A stretch of DNA of 64,000 nt from Polynucleobacter meluiroseus (GCA_945881875.1 CAMCVH010000003.1:62001-126000), one strand, 5' to 3'. Counted from the first letter of the stretch, positions 10,291 to 19,796 are shown. The notes: a model not told the origin generated them from the sequence alone. Numbers and translations: made by a program.

Positions 10291-10890
10291 TTATATCGGT
10301 TTAGGTGCTAAAAGACTGCCTATTGCTATTCCTGAGCGGATGGTACGTTGAATTCCCCAGAATTTTCCATATTCAGGGGCCTCTAGCAATATTCTCTCTG
10401 GATCAATAGTTTTAGGATGCTCAATGTATATAAACGAGTTTTTATTATTTTTAGTAATTCTGATAGCTATGTTTAATGCCTTTGAAAATAAGCCCTCATC
10501 TGCAAAAGGTGGGTCAATAAAAGTAATATCTACCGATTTATCCGATATCTTTTGCCCGAAGTTAATGGCATCTACTTTAAAAATATCAATCAGACCTAAA
10601 TGATGAGTATTGCCAAGATTTTCTTTATTTTTCTTTAAAACTTCTACAGCCTTGGCTGATAACTCCAGCATTTGCACCGTTTTAGCTCCCCGAGAAATAG
10701 CCTCAAAACCTAAAGCTCCTGTTCCGGCAAACATATCTAAACAAACAAGATCATCTAAACGTTGATCTAAACAATTAAAGAGCGTTTCGCGGGTCCTATC
10801 AGCTGTCGGTCTTAAACCAGGTAAGTCGGCAACTTGTAAGAGCCTCCCTCGCCACTCGCCACCAATAATCCTTACCATACCTACACTCAT
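10291..10890 (-). CDS. rsmD: 16S rRNA (guanine(966)-N2)-methyltransferase
   Basis: The 199-residue Rossmann methyltransferase has IIGGEWRGRLL and RPTADRTRETLFN at the N-terminus, the SAM loop LDMFAGTGALGFEAISRGA, and the catalytic DPPF motif (FIDPPFADEGLF) of N2-guanine methyltransferases. The ATG overlaps the stop of the upstream M16 peptidase gene (ATGA), with GGAG upstream. This is a common cluster: two M16 peptidases, rsmD, coaD. Confidence 0.94.
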   Translation of the reverse strand: MSVGMVRIIGGEWRGRLLQVADLPGLRPTADRTRETLFNCLDQRLDDLVCLDMFAGTGALGFEAISRGAKTVQMLELSAKAVEVLKKNKENLGNTHHLGLIDIFKVDAINFGQKISDKSVDITFIDPPFADEGLFSKALNIAIRITKNNKNSFIYIEHPKTIDPERILLEAPEYGKFWGIQRTIRSGIAIGSLLAPKPI

Positions 10891-12206
10891 GGAGCTCCAA
10901 CAACAACCGTCACCAATTTATCAACATCCAAATTCTTCTTAAAAGCAGCTATAACTTGCTCACGAGTTACCGCCCGCATTTGATTTGTCCATGTGTCTAA
11001 AGTATCTAACGGCAAATCATTCCATGCAATGCTTGCAACGTTGTCTAAGATCTTTCTATTACTATCAATACGCAGAGGAAAACCATTAATTAAATTACTC
11101 TTTGCAGCAATCATTTCAGCCTCTGTTGGACCAGCCTCAACAAACTCAGAAATTGTTTTACGCATAACGTCAACCGCTAAATCTGCTTGCTCTTTTTTAG
11201 TTTGCATACCGGCGACAAAAGGGCCAACCTGTCTTCCTGGCGCCACATAGCTAGAGATACTGTAAGCCAAACTTCTTTTTTCACGAACCTCAGTTGCTAG
11301 CCGAGATACGAAGCCACCCCCACCTAAAATATAGTTTCCCAATAACATTGGAAAGTAATCAGGATCTTTTCGAGAAATAGTTGGCATGCCTATTGATATA
11401 TGAGCCTGCTGAGCAGCATGTGGGATTTTTATTACTTTTTGTTCTGTTGATTTTTTTTCAAATAATTTAACTTCAGGAGCTTTAGTTAGTATCTTAGCTT
11501 TTATAGGTAAGGTCGACATTAAACGGCTAATGATTAAATCTGCTTCTTGTCGATTAATATCCCCAACAATAGTCACTTTGGCATCCTGTACCGCATATCT
11601 AGATTTGTAAAAATCAATCATGTCAGCACTTGTGATTGACTGAATCGTGTTGACTGTTGGCATCTTGCCGAATGGATGATCGCCGTATATTTGACGATTA
11701 AACTCTTTACTTAAAATAAACTCAGGCTTTAAATTTGATTCCTTGATTGCAGAAATCACTCTGGCTTTTTCCCGCATCACAATTTTTTGATCGAATGTTG
11801 GCTCTTTCAGAATATCTGCAGCCAATCTAACAAGCTCATTTCGACGTTTTTCATCGCTTAAAGTTCTTAAACGCATACTGGCTTTTTCAGCACCTGCACC
11901 AAAGCTTAAACTGGCGCCTAAGTTAGCTAAATAATCAGATGTTTCTGACTCAAGAATAACTCGCTGACCTACCTTTGAGCCCTTATCAATGAGTGATGCA
12001 GTCATTGATGCCAAACCTAATTTGTTGATTGGATCTCCCACAGAGCCAGCAGACCAATCAACTTGTATATCCAACATAGGAATTGTTTTTGCTTCTACTA
12101 GGTATATCTGAGATCCATTTGAGTGAGTCCACTGTTGAATTGGAATTCCAGCAAAGACCGGCAACGCTAAAAGATTCAAGAAAATTAAGGATAAATATTT
12201 TTTCAT
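10887..12206 (-). CDS. M16 peptidase-like protein, probably catalytically inactive subunit
   Basis: The 439-residue exported protein has a signal peptide (MKKYLSLIFLNLLALPVFAG). It has the M16 two-domain fold pattern, including a glycine-rich loop GNYILGGGGFVSRLATEVREKRSLAYS. The zinc-binding HxxEH motif is missing; the equivalent stretch reads LGLASMTASLIDKG. Such subunits pair with an active partner, as in the mitochondrial processing peptidase, and the active partner is encoded immediately upstream with a one-base gap. The substrate is unknown. Confidence 0.87.
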   Translation of the reverse strand: MKKYLSLIFLNLLALPVFAGIPIQQWTHSNGSQIYLVEAKTIPMLDIQVDWSAGSVGDPINKLGLASMTASLIDKGSKVGQRVILESETSDYLANLGASLSFGAGAEKASMRLRTLSDEKRRNELVRLAADILKEPTFDQKIVMREKARVISAIKESNLKPEFILSKEFNRQIYGDHPFGKMPTVNTIQSITSADMIDFYKSRYAVQDAKVTIVGDINRQEADLIISRLMSTLPIKAKILTKAPEVKLFEKKSTEQKVIKIPHAAQQAHISIGMPTISRKDPDYFPMLLGNYILGGGGFVSRLATEVREKRSLAYSISSYVAPGRQVGPFVAGMQTKKEQADLAVDVMRKTISEFVEAGPTEAEMIAAKSNLINGFPLRIDSNRKILDNVASIAWNDLPLDTLDTWTNQMRAVTREQVIAAFKKNLDVDKLVTVVVGAP

Positions 12207-12207
12207 A

Positions 12208-13614
12208 TCAATGTCTCATTCCAGAAATCCCAGGCTTGCTGGGTGCTTGAGCGCTTAATGGTTGCGGGTCAAGAATAGCTATTGTCAAATGATCATCAAT
12301 TAAATATTTTTGAATGACGTTCTGAATATCCTTTGAGTTTACTTTTTGAACATTGGCAATGACCTTATCCAAGTCTCTCCAGGAGAATCCCTCCATTTCA
12401 GACATTCCAATCTCCATAGCTTGTGCAAATATCGAATCTCTTTTATAAATTTGAGACGATAACAATTGCGATTTCACTCTATTTAATTCAATATCAGTGA
12501 CACCCTTCTCCTTAACTTCGAGAAGAATTTTTCTTATATTTTTTTCTAAGGTATCAATACCTGTATTTTTTGTTGGGGTGGCACTGATCGAAAATAATTG
12601 TGGGCCACGACCATTCAAATCATAGGATGAGCTAACGCTATTTGCAATTCTCTGATCCCTAACCAGTTTTCTATTTAACCTTGAGTTCGAGTGACCATCT
12701 AATATCGCTGATAAAACACTTAATGCATAAGGCTCCATATATTCAAGATCTTTAGGCTCTAATTTAGGTACCTTCCACGCCATATGTATATCAACATTCT
12801 CTGCTGGTACCTTGACATTAATTTTCTTAAACCCAATTTGTTGAATTTCGTTTTGAGGCTTACGCTCTTGTATTTTTTTAGAAGGTATATTTTCGTAGTG
12901 TTTTTTAGCTAAAGCTAAAACTTCTTCGGGGACAACGTCACCCACCACGATTAAGACAGCGTTATTTGGTGCATACCAATTCTGATACCAATCTAATGCA
13001 TCCTGATAAGTTAAGCTTTTTAAATCATCCATCCATCCAACAATTGGATTCCTGTATGGCGAGCTAACATATGCCGCTGCCATTAACTGCTCATAGACCA
13101 GGGCTTGGGAGTTATCATCAGTTCTTAGTCGGCGCTCTTCCATCACCACCTGAATTTCTTTAGCGAACTCCTCTGGTGAAATTCTAAGATTTTCCATTCG
13201 ATCGGCCTCTAAAGCCATCATCTTTGATAAGTGACTTTTTTCAATTTGCTGGAAATAGGCTGTGTAGTCTTTACTGGTGAATGCATTATCCCTACCACCA
13301 ACCTCTGCTACTTTTTTTGAAAACTCACCAGGCTTTAAATTTTTCGTTCCCTTAAACATCATATGTTCTAAAACGTGTGCCACTCCGGTCTTTCCATTAA
13401 CTTCGTCAATAGAGCCCGCCTTATACCAAACCATATGTGCAACTGTTGGTGCTCGATGATCTTCTTTAATAATGACTCTCAAGCCATTTTTTAGAAGATA
13501 CTCATGTGTATCTTGTTGCTTTTGTTTTTGTGCAAAAGCTGATGTATTAAGGGAAATAATCACCGCCACTATAAAAAGTGGAAGTCGAGACGTCAGGGTT
13601 GTTAATATGTTCAT
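12208..13614 (-). CDS. M16 family zinc metallopeptidase, active subunit
   Basis: This exported 468-residue protease has a signal peptide ending near SAFA. The inverted zinc motif HVLEH (His80, Glu83, His84) is followed by a distal Glu in KEIQVVMEERR. The N-terminal pattern LKNGLRVIIKEDHRAPTVAHMVWYKAGS is typical. It probably forms a periplasmic heterodimer with the downstream inactive paralogue. Its start codon is 21 bp from that of divergent ftsY, and TACAAT lies nine bases before the ATG. Confidence 0.92.
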   Translation of the reverse strand: MNILTTLTSRLPLFIVAVIISLNTSAFAQKQKQQDTHEYLLKNGLRVIIKEDHRAPTVAHMVWYKAGSIDEVNGKTGVAHVLEHMMFKGTKNLKPGEFSKKVAEVGGRDNAFTSKDYTAYFQQIEKSHLSKMMALEADRMENLRISPEEFAKEIQVVMEERRLRTDDNSQALVYEQLMAAAYVSSPYRNPIVGWMDDLKSLTYQDALDWYQNWYAPNNAVLIVVGDVVPEEVLALAKKHYENIPSKKIQERKPQNEIQQIGFKKINVKVPAENVDIHMAWKVPKLEPKDLEYMEPYALSVLSAILDGHSNSRLNRKLVRDQRIANSVSSSYDLNGRGPQLFSISATPTKNTGIDTLEKNIRKILLEVKEKGVTDIELNRVKSQLLSSQIYKRDSIFAQAMEIGMSEMEGFSWRDLDKVIANVQKVNSKDIQNVIQKYLIDDHLTIAILDPQPLSAQAPSKPGISGMRH

Positions 13615-13635
13615 AATTATTTAATTGTATCGGTC

Positions 13636-14526
13636 ATGTTCGGATTACGTAAAACCCTATCAAGCTTATTCTCTTGGCAAAAAGTTGATGAAGAATGGTA
13701 TGAATCCCTAGAGGAAGCTCTTCTTTTGGGCGATGTTGGTATGCATGCAACTCAAAAACTCATAAAACAATTAAGGGTTGAGGCTAAAAAGCATAAAACT
13801 GAATCTGTTGAGGATCTTAAGGTCATCCTCGCTAACCTTGTAGAAACTCTTCTAGCAAGGCTTGAACGTCCCTCAAATCCACTCAGCACAGTTTCACATA
13901 AAACAGATATTCCTGCAGTCTGGCTCATCGTAGGAGTTAATGGCGCCGGTAAAACAACCAGTATCGGTAAAATTTGCCACCTCTTCCAAGGTCAGGGTAA
14001 AAAAGTACTACTTGGTGCAGGCGACACCTTTCGAGCTGCAGCCAAGGAGCAACTGATTGCTTGGGGTGACAAAAATCACGTAGCCGTTATCACTCAAGAG
14101 AGTGGGGATGCAGGTGCTGTAGCGCATGATGCTGTTCAGGCTGGAAATTCGCGCCAAATGGATATCGTGATCATTGATACAGCAGGTAGGCTTTCTACTC
14201 AAGCCCACTTGATGGATGAGCTTAAAAAGGTAAAGCGCGTTATTACAAAAGCTCAAGCAGATGCTCCACACGAAACTGTTCTAGTCATTGATGGAAACAC
14301 GGGACAGAATGGTTTATCTCAAGTCAAGGCCTTCCACGATGCATTAGGTCTGACTGCAATCATTGTTACCAAGCTTGACGGAACGGCTAAAGGCGGAATT
14401 CTATGTGCAATTGCTGAAGAAATTCCTGAAAATACCCCAAGCGTATTGGCTATTGGATTGGGTGAAAAATTGTCTGATTTAAAGCCTTTTAATGCCGCAG
14501 AATTTGCTAAATCATTGATTCCTTAA
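13636..14526 (+). CDS. ftsY: Signal recognition particle receptor FtsY
   Basis: FtsY is the membrane-associated GTPase that docks SRP-ribosome complexes at the Sec translocon. The 296-residue protein has only the NG domain: N-terminal helices, GVNGAGKTTSIGK (G1), DTFRAAA, DTAGRLSTQ (G3), TKLDGTAKGG (G4) and the closing LGEKLSDLKPFN. The long acidic A domain of E. coli FtsY is absent. rpoH lies downstream, in the conserved ftsY-(ftsE-ftsX)-rpoH neighbourhood but with ftsEX missing. Confidence 0.96.
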   Translation: MFGLRKTLSSLFSWQKVDEEWYESLEEALLLGDVGMHATQKLIKQLRVEAKKHKTESVEDLKVILANLVETLLARLERPSNPLSTVSHKTDIPAVWLIVGVNGAGKTTSIGKICHLFQGQGKKVLLGAGDTFRAAAKEQLIAWGDKNHVAVITQESGDAGAVAHDAVQAGNSRQMDIVIIDTAGRLSTQAHLMDELKKVKRVITKAQADAPHETVLVIDGNTGQNGLSQVKAFHDALGLTAIIVTKLDGTAKGGILCAIAEEIPENTPSVLAIGLGEKLSDLKPFNAAEFAKSLIP

Positions 14527-14564
14527 ATCTATAAACCCATAATAATCATAGGTTTATATCTAAA

Positions 14565-14591
14565 TTAGCACTCTAAATAGATGAGTGCTAA
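14565..14591 (+). promoter_or_regulatory. CIRCE operator (HrcA site) in front of rpoH
   Basis: The sequence reads TTAGCACTC, nine bases, then GAGTGCTAA. This is an exact match to the CIRCE consensus TTAGCACTC-N9-GAGTGCTAA, the binding site of the heat-shock repressor HrcA. Its left edge TTAGCA could serve as a -35, and its right arm overlaps TAATAT (14589-14594), which is exactly six bases before the rpoH ATG. HrcA binding would therefore cover the core promoter. Confidence 0.95.
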
Positions 14592-14600
14592 TATATAACT

Positions 14601-15464
14601 ATGACTAACCTAAATGCCGTGATTCCAATGCAATTAAATGTGGGCAGTATTGATGCCTACATTTCAAGCATCAATCGACTTCCAATGCTTAGTGCGGCGG
14701 AAGAAGTGCGGCTTGCGCGCGAATATCGCGATCAAGAAAACTTAGATGCTGCTAAAACTTTAGTCATGTCTCACCTAAGATTAGTAGCCTCTATAGCTCG
14801 CCAATATTTAGGTTATGGCTTGCCTCATGCTGATTTGATCCAAGAGGGCAATATTGGTTTGATGAAAGCTGTTAAACGCTATGACCCTGAGCAAGGCACT
14901 CGTTTAGTAACTTACTCGATCCATTGGATCAAAGCAGAAATACATGAATACATTCTCAAAAACTGGAGAATGGTGAAAATCGCTACAACTAAAGCTCACA
15001 GAAAACTATTCTTCAACTTAAGAAGTAATAAACCAAGTTTAAATGCCCTATCTTCAACAGAAATTGATCATCTTGCAAAAGCTTTAGACGTTCGTCAGGA
15101 AGATGTAAGGGAAATGGAAAAACGTTTGGCAGGTGGCGATGTAGCTATCGAAGCTAACGACTCATCTGATGAAGACAGTTTTGCACCTATCAACTGGTTA
15201 TCAGATGATCGTTATGAACCGTCACAGGTACTTGCTAAACAGGCTCAGGATGAGCTTCAAGGCCCCGGTATTGAAAGAGCACTTTCCTCCCTTGACGAGC
15301 GCAGCAGAAGAATTATTTCAGCACGCTGGTTAAATGTCTCAGATGATGGCTCTGGCGCAAGTACTTTGCATGAACTTGCAGCTGAATTGAATGTTTCCGC
15401 AGAGCGCATCAGACAAATTGAGACTGCTGCTCTCAAAAAGATGAAATTAGCCTTAACTAATTAA
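14601..15464 (+). CDS. rpoH: RNA polymerase heat-shock sigma factor sigma-32
   Basis: The 287-residue group 3 sigma factor has region 2 (DLIQEGNIGLMKAVKRYDPEQGTRLVTYSIHWIKAEIHEYILKNW), the RpoH box HRKLFFNLRS next to it, and region 4 with the HTH LHELAAELNVSAERIRQIE. It directs transcription of chaperone and protease genes. A CIRCE element ends nine bases before the ATG and no Shine-Dalgarno sequence is visible. This implies repression by HrcA and possibly a leaderless message, placing the sigma factor itself under the chaperone-sensing repressor. Confidence 0.95.
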   Translation: MTNLNAVIPMQLNVGSIDAYISSINRLPMLSAAEEVRLAREYRDQENLDAAKTLVMSHLRLVASIARQYLGYGLPHADLIQEGNIGLMKAVKRYDPEQGTRLVTYSIHWIKAEIHEYILKNWRMVKIATTKAHRKLFFNLRSNKPSLNALSSTEIDHLAKALDVRQEDVREMEKRLAGGDVAIEANDSSDEDSFAPINWLSDDRYEPSQVLAKQAQDELQGPGIERALSSLDERSRRIISARWLNVSDDGSGASTLHELAAELNVSAERIRQIETAALKKMKLALTN

Positions 15465-15499
15465 CTATTAGACTTAAACATCAGCCTAAGTCAAAAAAA

Positions 15500-16111
15500 T
15501 TACTTCAATAATTTAGCTAAATCTTCGGCAATCGGCTGAGGCCCTTGTTGATGCTTCAAAAACAAGCGCAAGGTTCCTTTCGTGTCGAAAACGTAACTAC
15601 CAGCCGTATGGTCAATGGTGTAACTTGTTGCAGATTTTCCAGGAACCTTCTTATAGAAAATTTTGAAATCTTTTGTTACCTTTTCTAAATCTTCCATGCT
15701 CACTGGTCTCATACCTAAAAATCTCGAATCAAATGCTGGCACGTATTGAGATAGTAATTCTTGAGTATCTCTCTCCGGATCAACTGTCACAAATACAACC
15801 TGAACACGATCAGCATCTTTACCAAGTAGGGTCATAACACCTTGCATCTCAGTCATAGTTGTTGGACAAACATCAGGGCATTGCGTGAAGCCGTAGAACA
15901 TGACCAACAACTTACCTTTGAAGTCTGATAATTGTCTTTGCTGACCATTGTGATCAGTTAACGAAAAGTCAGTTCCAAACGCTTTACTTCCAGTAATGTC
16001 AATATTATTAAATTTGATCGCACTCTCAGAACAGCCTATGAGAGTAGCTATCAATAATAGAGATCCTAAAGATTTAAAAAATTTTGAAGAGAGTAATGTA
16101 TTTGTATTCAT
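15500..16111 (-). CDS. SCO1/SenC family copper-binding lipoprotein
   Basis: The 203-residue protein carries a lipobox (TLIGCSES), then a thioredoxin fold with the copper-binding CPDVC pair and the distal His in [12 protein letters not shown]. Sco proteins deliver copper, or reduce cysteines, for assembly of the CuA centre of cytochrome oxidase subunit II. It is the last gene of the oxidase assembly operon, and its start overlaps the ctaB stop by four bases. Confidence 0.94.
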   Translation of the reverse strand: MNTNTLLSSKFFKSLGSLLLIATLIGCSESAIKFNNIDITGSKAFGTDFSLTDHNGQQRQLSDFKGKLLVMFYGFTQCPDVCPTTMTEMQGVMTLLGKDADRVQVVFVTVDPERDTQELLSQYVPAFDSRFLGMRPVSMEDLEKVTKDFKIFYKKVPGKSATSYTIDHTAGSYVFDTKGTLRLFLKHQQGPQPIAEDLAKLLK

Positions 16112-16989
16112 AGGTAATGATCGATTAATAAAGCTGCAAATAAAAGGGATAAATAGATAATTGAAAATCTAAAAGTTTTTTTAGCCAACTCATCACTATA
16201 GTTTTTATATAAAGCAATTGAATAGGCTAAGAAAATAAATCCTAAAACCAAAGCGCTCACCAAATAAAAATAACCGCTCATTTGGTAGATAAATGGCAAT
16301 ATTGTTGCTGCAATAAGAATCAATGTGTACAAAAGAATATGTAACAAAGTAAATCTCTCGCCATGCGTCACTGGCAACATTGGCAAACCTGACTGTTTGT
16401 AGTCTTCTCTTCGATAAAGTGCAAGGGCCCAAAAATGCGGAGGAGTCCAAGTAAAAATAATCAACACTAGCAACCACGCTTCAGCAGGAAAGCTATTAGA
16501 AACTGCCGCCCAACCTAAAGCTGGAGGCATAGCTCCAGATAACCCACCAATAACAATATTTTGAGGTGTCGCAGGCTTTAACAAAAGTGTGTAAATAATT
16601 GCATAACCAATAAATGTTGCAGCAGTTGCCCACATAGTTAGCGGGTTAGCAAAAAACCAAAGCAAAACCATACCAGTGGCACCCATCACTACTGCAAAAA
16701 TAATAATCTTTAAAGCACTAAGCTCACCAGTTGCTGATGGTCTCCAAGCTGTTCTGCGCATCTTGGCATCTACTTTTTGCTCTACTAAACAGTTCACTGC
16801 AAATGCAGCTCCTGCTAATAGCCAAATACCAATTGAGCCGCCTATAAGTACCTTCCATGGAACCATGCCAGGGGTCGATAAAAACATACCTATAATTGCA
16901 CAAAACACAGCTAACTGGGTGACACGTGGTTTTGTTAAAGCCCAGTATTGACGCCATTTGGGCATTACGTGAGCTTCTTGATTAGACAA
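16108..16989 (-). CDS. ctaB: Protoheme IX farnesyltransferase (heme O synthase)
   Basis: This polytopic UbiA-family enzyme adds a farnesyl group to heme b to make heme O. The prenyl-binding motif [19 protein letters not shown] corresponds to the family NxxxDxxxDxxxxRT pattern, with EQ replacing the usual DxD-type residues at its start. About nine membrane helices can be seen. The start was set at TTG 16989, eight bases inside the ctaA end, because AGGAG lies seven bases upstream and the N-terminus then reads [25 protein letters not shown] 17004 and ATG 16965 are alternatives without a good Shine-Dalgarno sequence. Confidence 0.91.
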   Translation of the reverse strand: MSNQEAHVMPKWRQYWALTKPRVTQLAVFCAIIGMFLSTPGMVPWKVLIGGSIGIWLLAGAAFAVNCLVEQKVDAKMRRTAWRPSATGELSALKIIIFAVVMGATGMVLLWFFANPLTMWATAATFIGYAIIYTLLLKPATPQNIVIGGLSGAMPPALGWAAVSNSFPAEAWLLVLIIFTWTPPHFWALALYRREDYKQSGLPMLPVTHGERFTLLHILLYTLILIAATILPFIYQMSGYFYLVSALVLGFIFLAYSIALYKNYSDELAKKTFRFSIIYLSLLFAALLIDHYL

Positions 16990-18100
16990 GCGAAAACTCC
17001 TCATGTCTAAGAGTGAGTATTCTGACTAAAACGACTACCAATCCTGCCGCCCCACCTGTATGAAGAAGTGCAGCCACTAGTGGCCAATCTAAAATAATAT
17101 TACTCATGCCCGTGATTAGCTGTAAAAAAGATAAGCTGAGCAAAGCAAAAGACCATATTCTTAACTCCGAGCTACCGATAATTGAAGCAACTTTTAAATT
17201 CTTAAAACCCACCCACAATAAAACTGCAAGCGCAAATATTGCTCCTACTCTGTGAGTCCAGTGAATAGCTCTCAATGCATCAATAGTTAGCAGGGTTCCA
17301 TCTGCAGTTTTACCTAACTCTCTCCAAAGAACAAAACCTTCGTTAAAGTTCATTTCGGGAATTAGTTTTCCATGGCAAAGTGGAAAGTCATCACAAGCAA
17401 GAACCGCATAATTGGTACTCACCCAGGCCCCAAGAAATACTTGGACAATTAATATGATTAGCGCAAACCAAACCCAGTTTCTTGCAGTCCTTGCCTGTTT
17501 GGTCAGATACGCAGACTCAGTGAATGTGTGCCCTATGCTCACACTTAAACTGGATAGGTAGGTTAAAGACGCAAGCAGTCCTAAAGCCAGCATCAAGTGC
17601 ATAGATACTATGAGAGGCTGCAATTTAAGAGTTACAGTCCATGCTCCAAATGCACCTTGAACGCAAACCAGAAATAAAATAAAAATTGATGTAATGGCAA
17701 TTTTTGTTCCAATGATCTGCCTTTTTGACCAAGACCATACAGTTAAAATAATGATTAAAAATCCAACGCCCATCGCAAAATAACGATGCAACATTTCAAT
17801 CCAAGCTTTGCTGACGGTTACTGGGCCTGTAGGCATCAACGCTTCAGCAGCACGAATTTGGTCCATCGCCGCAAAAGGATTTGATGTGCCATAGCATCCT
17901 GGCCAATCAGGACAACCTAAACCAGAATCAGATAAGCGAGTAAAGGCACCAAATAAAATCAAATCAAATGTAAAAAATACTGTCAACAATACCAATCGAT
18001 GGAAAGTAAAAGATTTACTGCGCCACCATAAAATTAATAGCAGTACGCCTCCAATAGCTAAACCAATTAAGAAAAGTTGAATCCATGCGATCAGCGTCAT
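16982..18100 (-). CDS. ctaA: Heme A synthase, COX15/CtaA family
   Basis: This membrane monooxygenase converts heme O to heme A. The protein is about 372 residues with eight predicted helices and paired conserved histidines ([36 protein letters not shown]) that bind heme. [10 protein letters not shown] and [11 protein letters not shown] are the loop cysteines typical of the two-repeat form. ATG 18100 was preferred over TTG 18106 in the same frame. It is coupled to the Sco-like gene upstream and ctaB downstream. Confidence 0.94.
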   Translation of the reverse strand: MTLIAWIQLFLIGLAIGGVLLLILWWRSKSFTFHRLVLLTVFFTFDLILFGAFTRLSDSGLGCPDWPGCYGTSNPFAAMDQIRAAEALMPTGPVTVSKAWIEMLHRYFAMGVGFLIIILTVWSWSKRQIIGTKIAITSIFILFLVCVQGAFGAWTVTLKLQPLIVSMHLMLALGLLASLTYLSSLSVSIGHTFTESAYLTKQARTARNWVWFALIILIVQVFLGAWVSTNYAVLACDDFPLCHGKLIPEMNFNEGFVLWRELGKTADGTLLTIDALRAIHWTHRVGAIFALAVLLWVGFKNLKVASIIGSSELRIWSFALLSLSFLQLITGMSNIILDWPLVAALLHTGGAAGLVVVLVRILTLRHEEFSLV

Positions 18101-18102
18101 GA

Positions 18103-18744
18103 TCAACTAGCCTTTCCGGTGACGTTCCACTTCAAAAGCTTTATCAAGTCCTTTGAAAACTTTTTAAATTCTGGTGCTCCGCGACTAGTATCAAAACGCA
18201 TCATCCGATCTGTATGTGGATCTAAAAGATGAATGGCTGAACCAGCTCCATCTAAATTGAGCCACTGATTTAGTTGTTCACGTTTCTTTAAATCCTTAGG
18301 CATTCTGATAGTTCTAAATCCAGATGACTCCATGTCATATGCTTTTTCTACCTCTGGATGTATCGGACTTTGGTCGGTTATCAGCCAAATCAACTGAACT
18401 CTTTGACTTTCTTTTCCAGTTGAAATCTTTACTTGGCGCATCAATCGGAGAAGTGAAACACACTCATCATCTGGCAGCTGGCAACTTGCTGCTGGTCTTG
18501 CAACTATTAAAGTCCACTTTCCCTGAAGGCTAGGCTCTATGATGTCTGACGGTAAAGTTTGAACTGGTTTAACAAATTGTCCAATATTTGGTTTTCCACC
18601 TTCAGGTTTAATTACATAGAATGTGAAATAAGACGCAATAACTGGTGATGCGCAAATAAGAAGTAAAAGAATCATCTGTATGCGACCTCTTTTGGTCGCA
18701 GCATCAATTTTTTTACTTCCAGCTGCAGGAATCAAAGGATCCAT
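18103..18744 (-). CDS. Membrane-anchored protein of the cytochrome oxidase operon, possible degenerate Sco-like fold
   Basis: The protein is about 213 residues with one N-terminal membrane helix (MILLLLICASPVIASYFTFYVI) and a soluble domain on the outer side. The soluble part has a Sco-like layout: KWTLIVARPAASCQLPDDECVSLLRLMRQV, then RVQLIWLITD, then a hydrophobic C-terminal section ending with DPHTDRMMRFD. The Sco CxxxC is replaced by C-x6-C and the distal His is not evident. The ATG at 18744 was chosen over 18828, which lies inside SURF1. The gene position between SURF1 and ctaA is typical for betaproteobacteria, but the function is not established. Confidence 0.7.
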   Translation of the reverse strand: MDPLIPAAGSKKIDAATKRGRIQMILLLLICASPVIASYFTFYVIKPEGGKPNIGQFVKPVQTLPSDIIEPSLQGKWTLIVARPAASCQLPDDECVSLLRLMRQVKISTGKESQRVQLIWLITDQSPIHPEVEKAYDMESSGFRTIRMPKDLKKREQLNQWLNLDGAGSAIHLLDPHTDRMMRFDTSRGAPEFKKFSKDLIKLLKWNVTGKAS

Positions 18745-18758
18745 GTTTTTATTCTCTA

Positions 18759-19502
18759 TCAAGTCTTTTTCCTCAATACACCACTGACTAGCCAAAATAC
18801 AAAAGCTAATGTTGCTAATGAAAACCACTGAAATGCATAACCCTGATGCTTCTCAACTCCTGTTGTCAAAGGAGCCCAATCGCGGGACATGCCATCTTTT
18901 GAATCAGATAACTCTCTCAAAATAAAAGGTAGGTGCGCAATTCCTAGATAAGCCTCTTGATTTGCAATACTGAGATTTTGCTGAATTTTTCTCTTTTCCG
19001 CTTTAAGGTCTTCATTACCCACACTCATAACGCGGGCGGGATGTTCAAAAACAACCCCCTCTACCTCTATCAGCGCTTCTGGAGTTACTAGTAGCGGTAA
19101 TTTTTCACGATCTAGACCGTCTCTGGGAACCCATCCTCGATTGACCCACAAAATTTTCTTTGAACCACTTAATAACATTGGTGTCATCACATAAAAACCA
19201 ACAGTAATGCCAGTCTTAGGATCTCTCCCCATTGGATGAGGTCTATTTTCGAGCCAGATTGTTTTATCCGCTAAGTATGTACCTTTAGCAATCATCCGAT
19301 GATGTAATGCTTCATCAACAGTCCATTGCTTTGCGTTGGCATATAAAGGCTGACTGGTTTCTTTTTTGGCGACCTCACTTGCGAGCTTTAATTTTTGCTC
19401 CATTCGTTGGATCTGCCAAAAACCTAAGGCAACGCCAGTTATGCACACTATTAAAGCCGCAATGGTTGCTGCTGGTCGCAATAAAATTAATTGTCTAAAC
19501 AT
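18759..19502 (-). CDS. SURF1 family cytochrome oxidase biogenesis protein
   Basis: The 247-residue protein has one membrane helix at each end, enclosing a periplasmic domain. Family motifs are LGFWQIQRMEQK, IWLENRPHPMGRDPKTGITVGFYVMTPM, VNRGWVPRDG and the C-terminal YAFQWFSLATLAFVFWL. SURF1 helps insert heme A into subunit I. TATCAT lies exactly six bases before the ATG, so a promoter inside the operon is possible here. It is divergent from the small twin-transmembrane gene. Confidence 0.93.
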   Translation of the reverse strand: MFRQLILLRPAATIAALIVCITGVALGFWQIQRMEQKLKLASEVAKKETSQPLYANAKQWTVDEALHHRMIAKGTYLADKTIWLENRPHPMGRDPKTGITVGFYVMTPMLLSGSKKILWVNRGWVPRDGLDREKLPLLVTPEALIEVEGVVFEHPARVMSVGNEDLKAEKRKIQQNLSIANQEAYLGIAHLPFILRELSDSKDGMSRDWAPLTTGVEKHQGYAFQWFSLATLAFVFWLVSGVLRKKT

Positions 19503-19508
19503 AAAGCA

Positions 19509-19518
19509 ATGATACGAT
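19509..19518. promoter_or_regulatory. Overlapping divergent -10 elements, SURF1 (-) and DUF2909 (+)
   Basis: The minus strand has TATCAT (19509-19514) six bases before the SURF1 ATG. The plus strand has TACGAT (19513-19518) eight bases before ATG 19527. The two hexamers share two base pairs within a 24-bp gap between start codons. Confidence 0.4.
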
Positions 19519-19526
19519 GCATATCT

Positions 19527-19736
19527 ATGAATTGGATTATCCCTATAGCTTTTTTATTAATTTTAGGCAGCCTTGGCTCAGCATTGTTTTATATGATGCG
19601 AGATAAAGGAAAAAGTTCTAAAACTGTTCATTCCTTGATGCTCAGAATCGGATTATCAGTTGCGCTCTTCATAGGCATTTGGATCGCTCATTCACTGGGA
19701 TATATCCAAAGTACCGGTATTAGAGTTCCTGGCTAA
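19527..19736 (+). CDS. Small twin-transmembrane protein, DUF2909 family
   Basis: A 69-residue protein with two hydrophobic helices (WIIPIAFLLILGSLGSALFYMM and LMLRIGLSVALFIGIWIAHSLG) joined by a short basic loop. The pattern matches the DUF2909 twin-transmembrane family found beside cytochrome oxidase genes in proteobacteria. ATG 19527 was preferred over the upstream ATG 19491, which would overlap SURF1 and add a non-conserved stretch. A role linked to the oxidase is inferred only from position. Confidence 0.8.
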   Translation: MNWIIPIAFLLILGSLGSALFYMMRDKGKSSKTVHSLMLRIGLSVALFIGIWIAHSLGYIQSTGIRVPG

Positions 19737-19796
19737 ATTTTTCTTTTAACAAGCAACGAATTAACTAAAACACTTCCTAATTAAAGTATTACTTAA

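Noticed and set aside
14531-14557. ATAAACC/GGTTTAT hairpin after ftsY as a terminator
   Set aside because: The stem is weak with a long loop and has no T run; it may only reflect AT-rich spacer sequence.
15471-15492. GACTTA/TAAGTC hairpin between rpoH and sco1 as a terminator
   Set aside because: The stem is short and AT-rich and is followed by A rather than T on the plus strand and by no T run on the minus strand.
16108-17004. ctaB starting at ATG 17004
   Set aside because: No Shine-Dalgarno sequence precedes it and it overlaps ctaA by 23 bp; TTG 16989 has AGGAG at ideal spacing. It remains possible.
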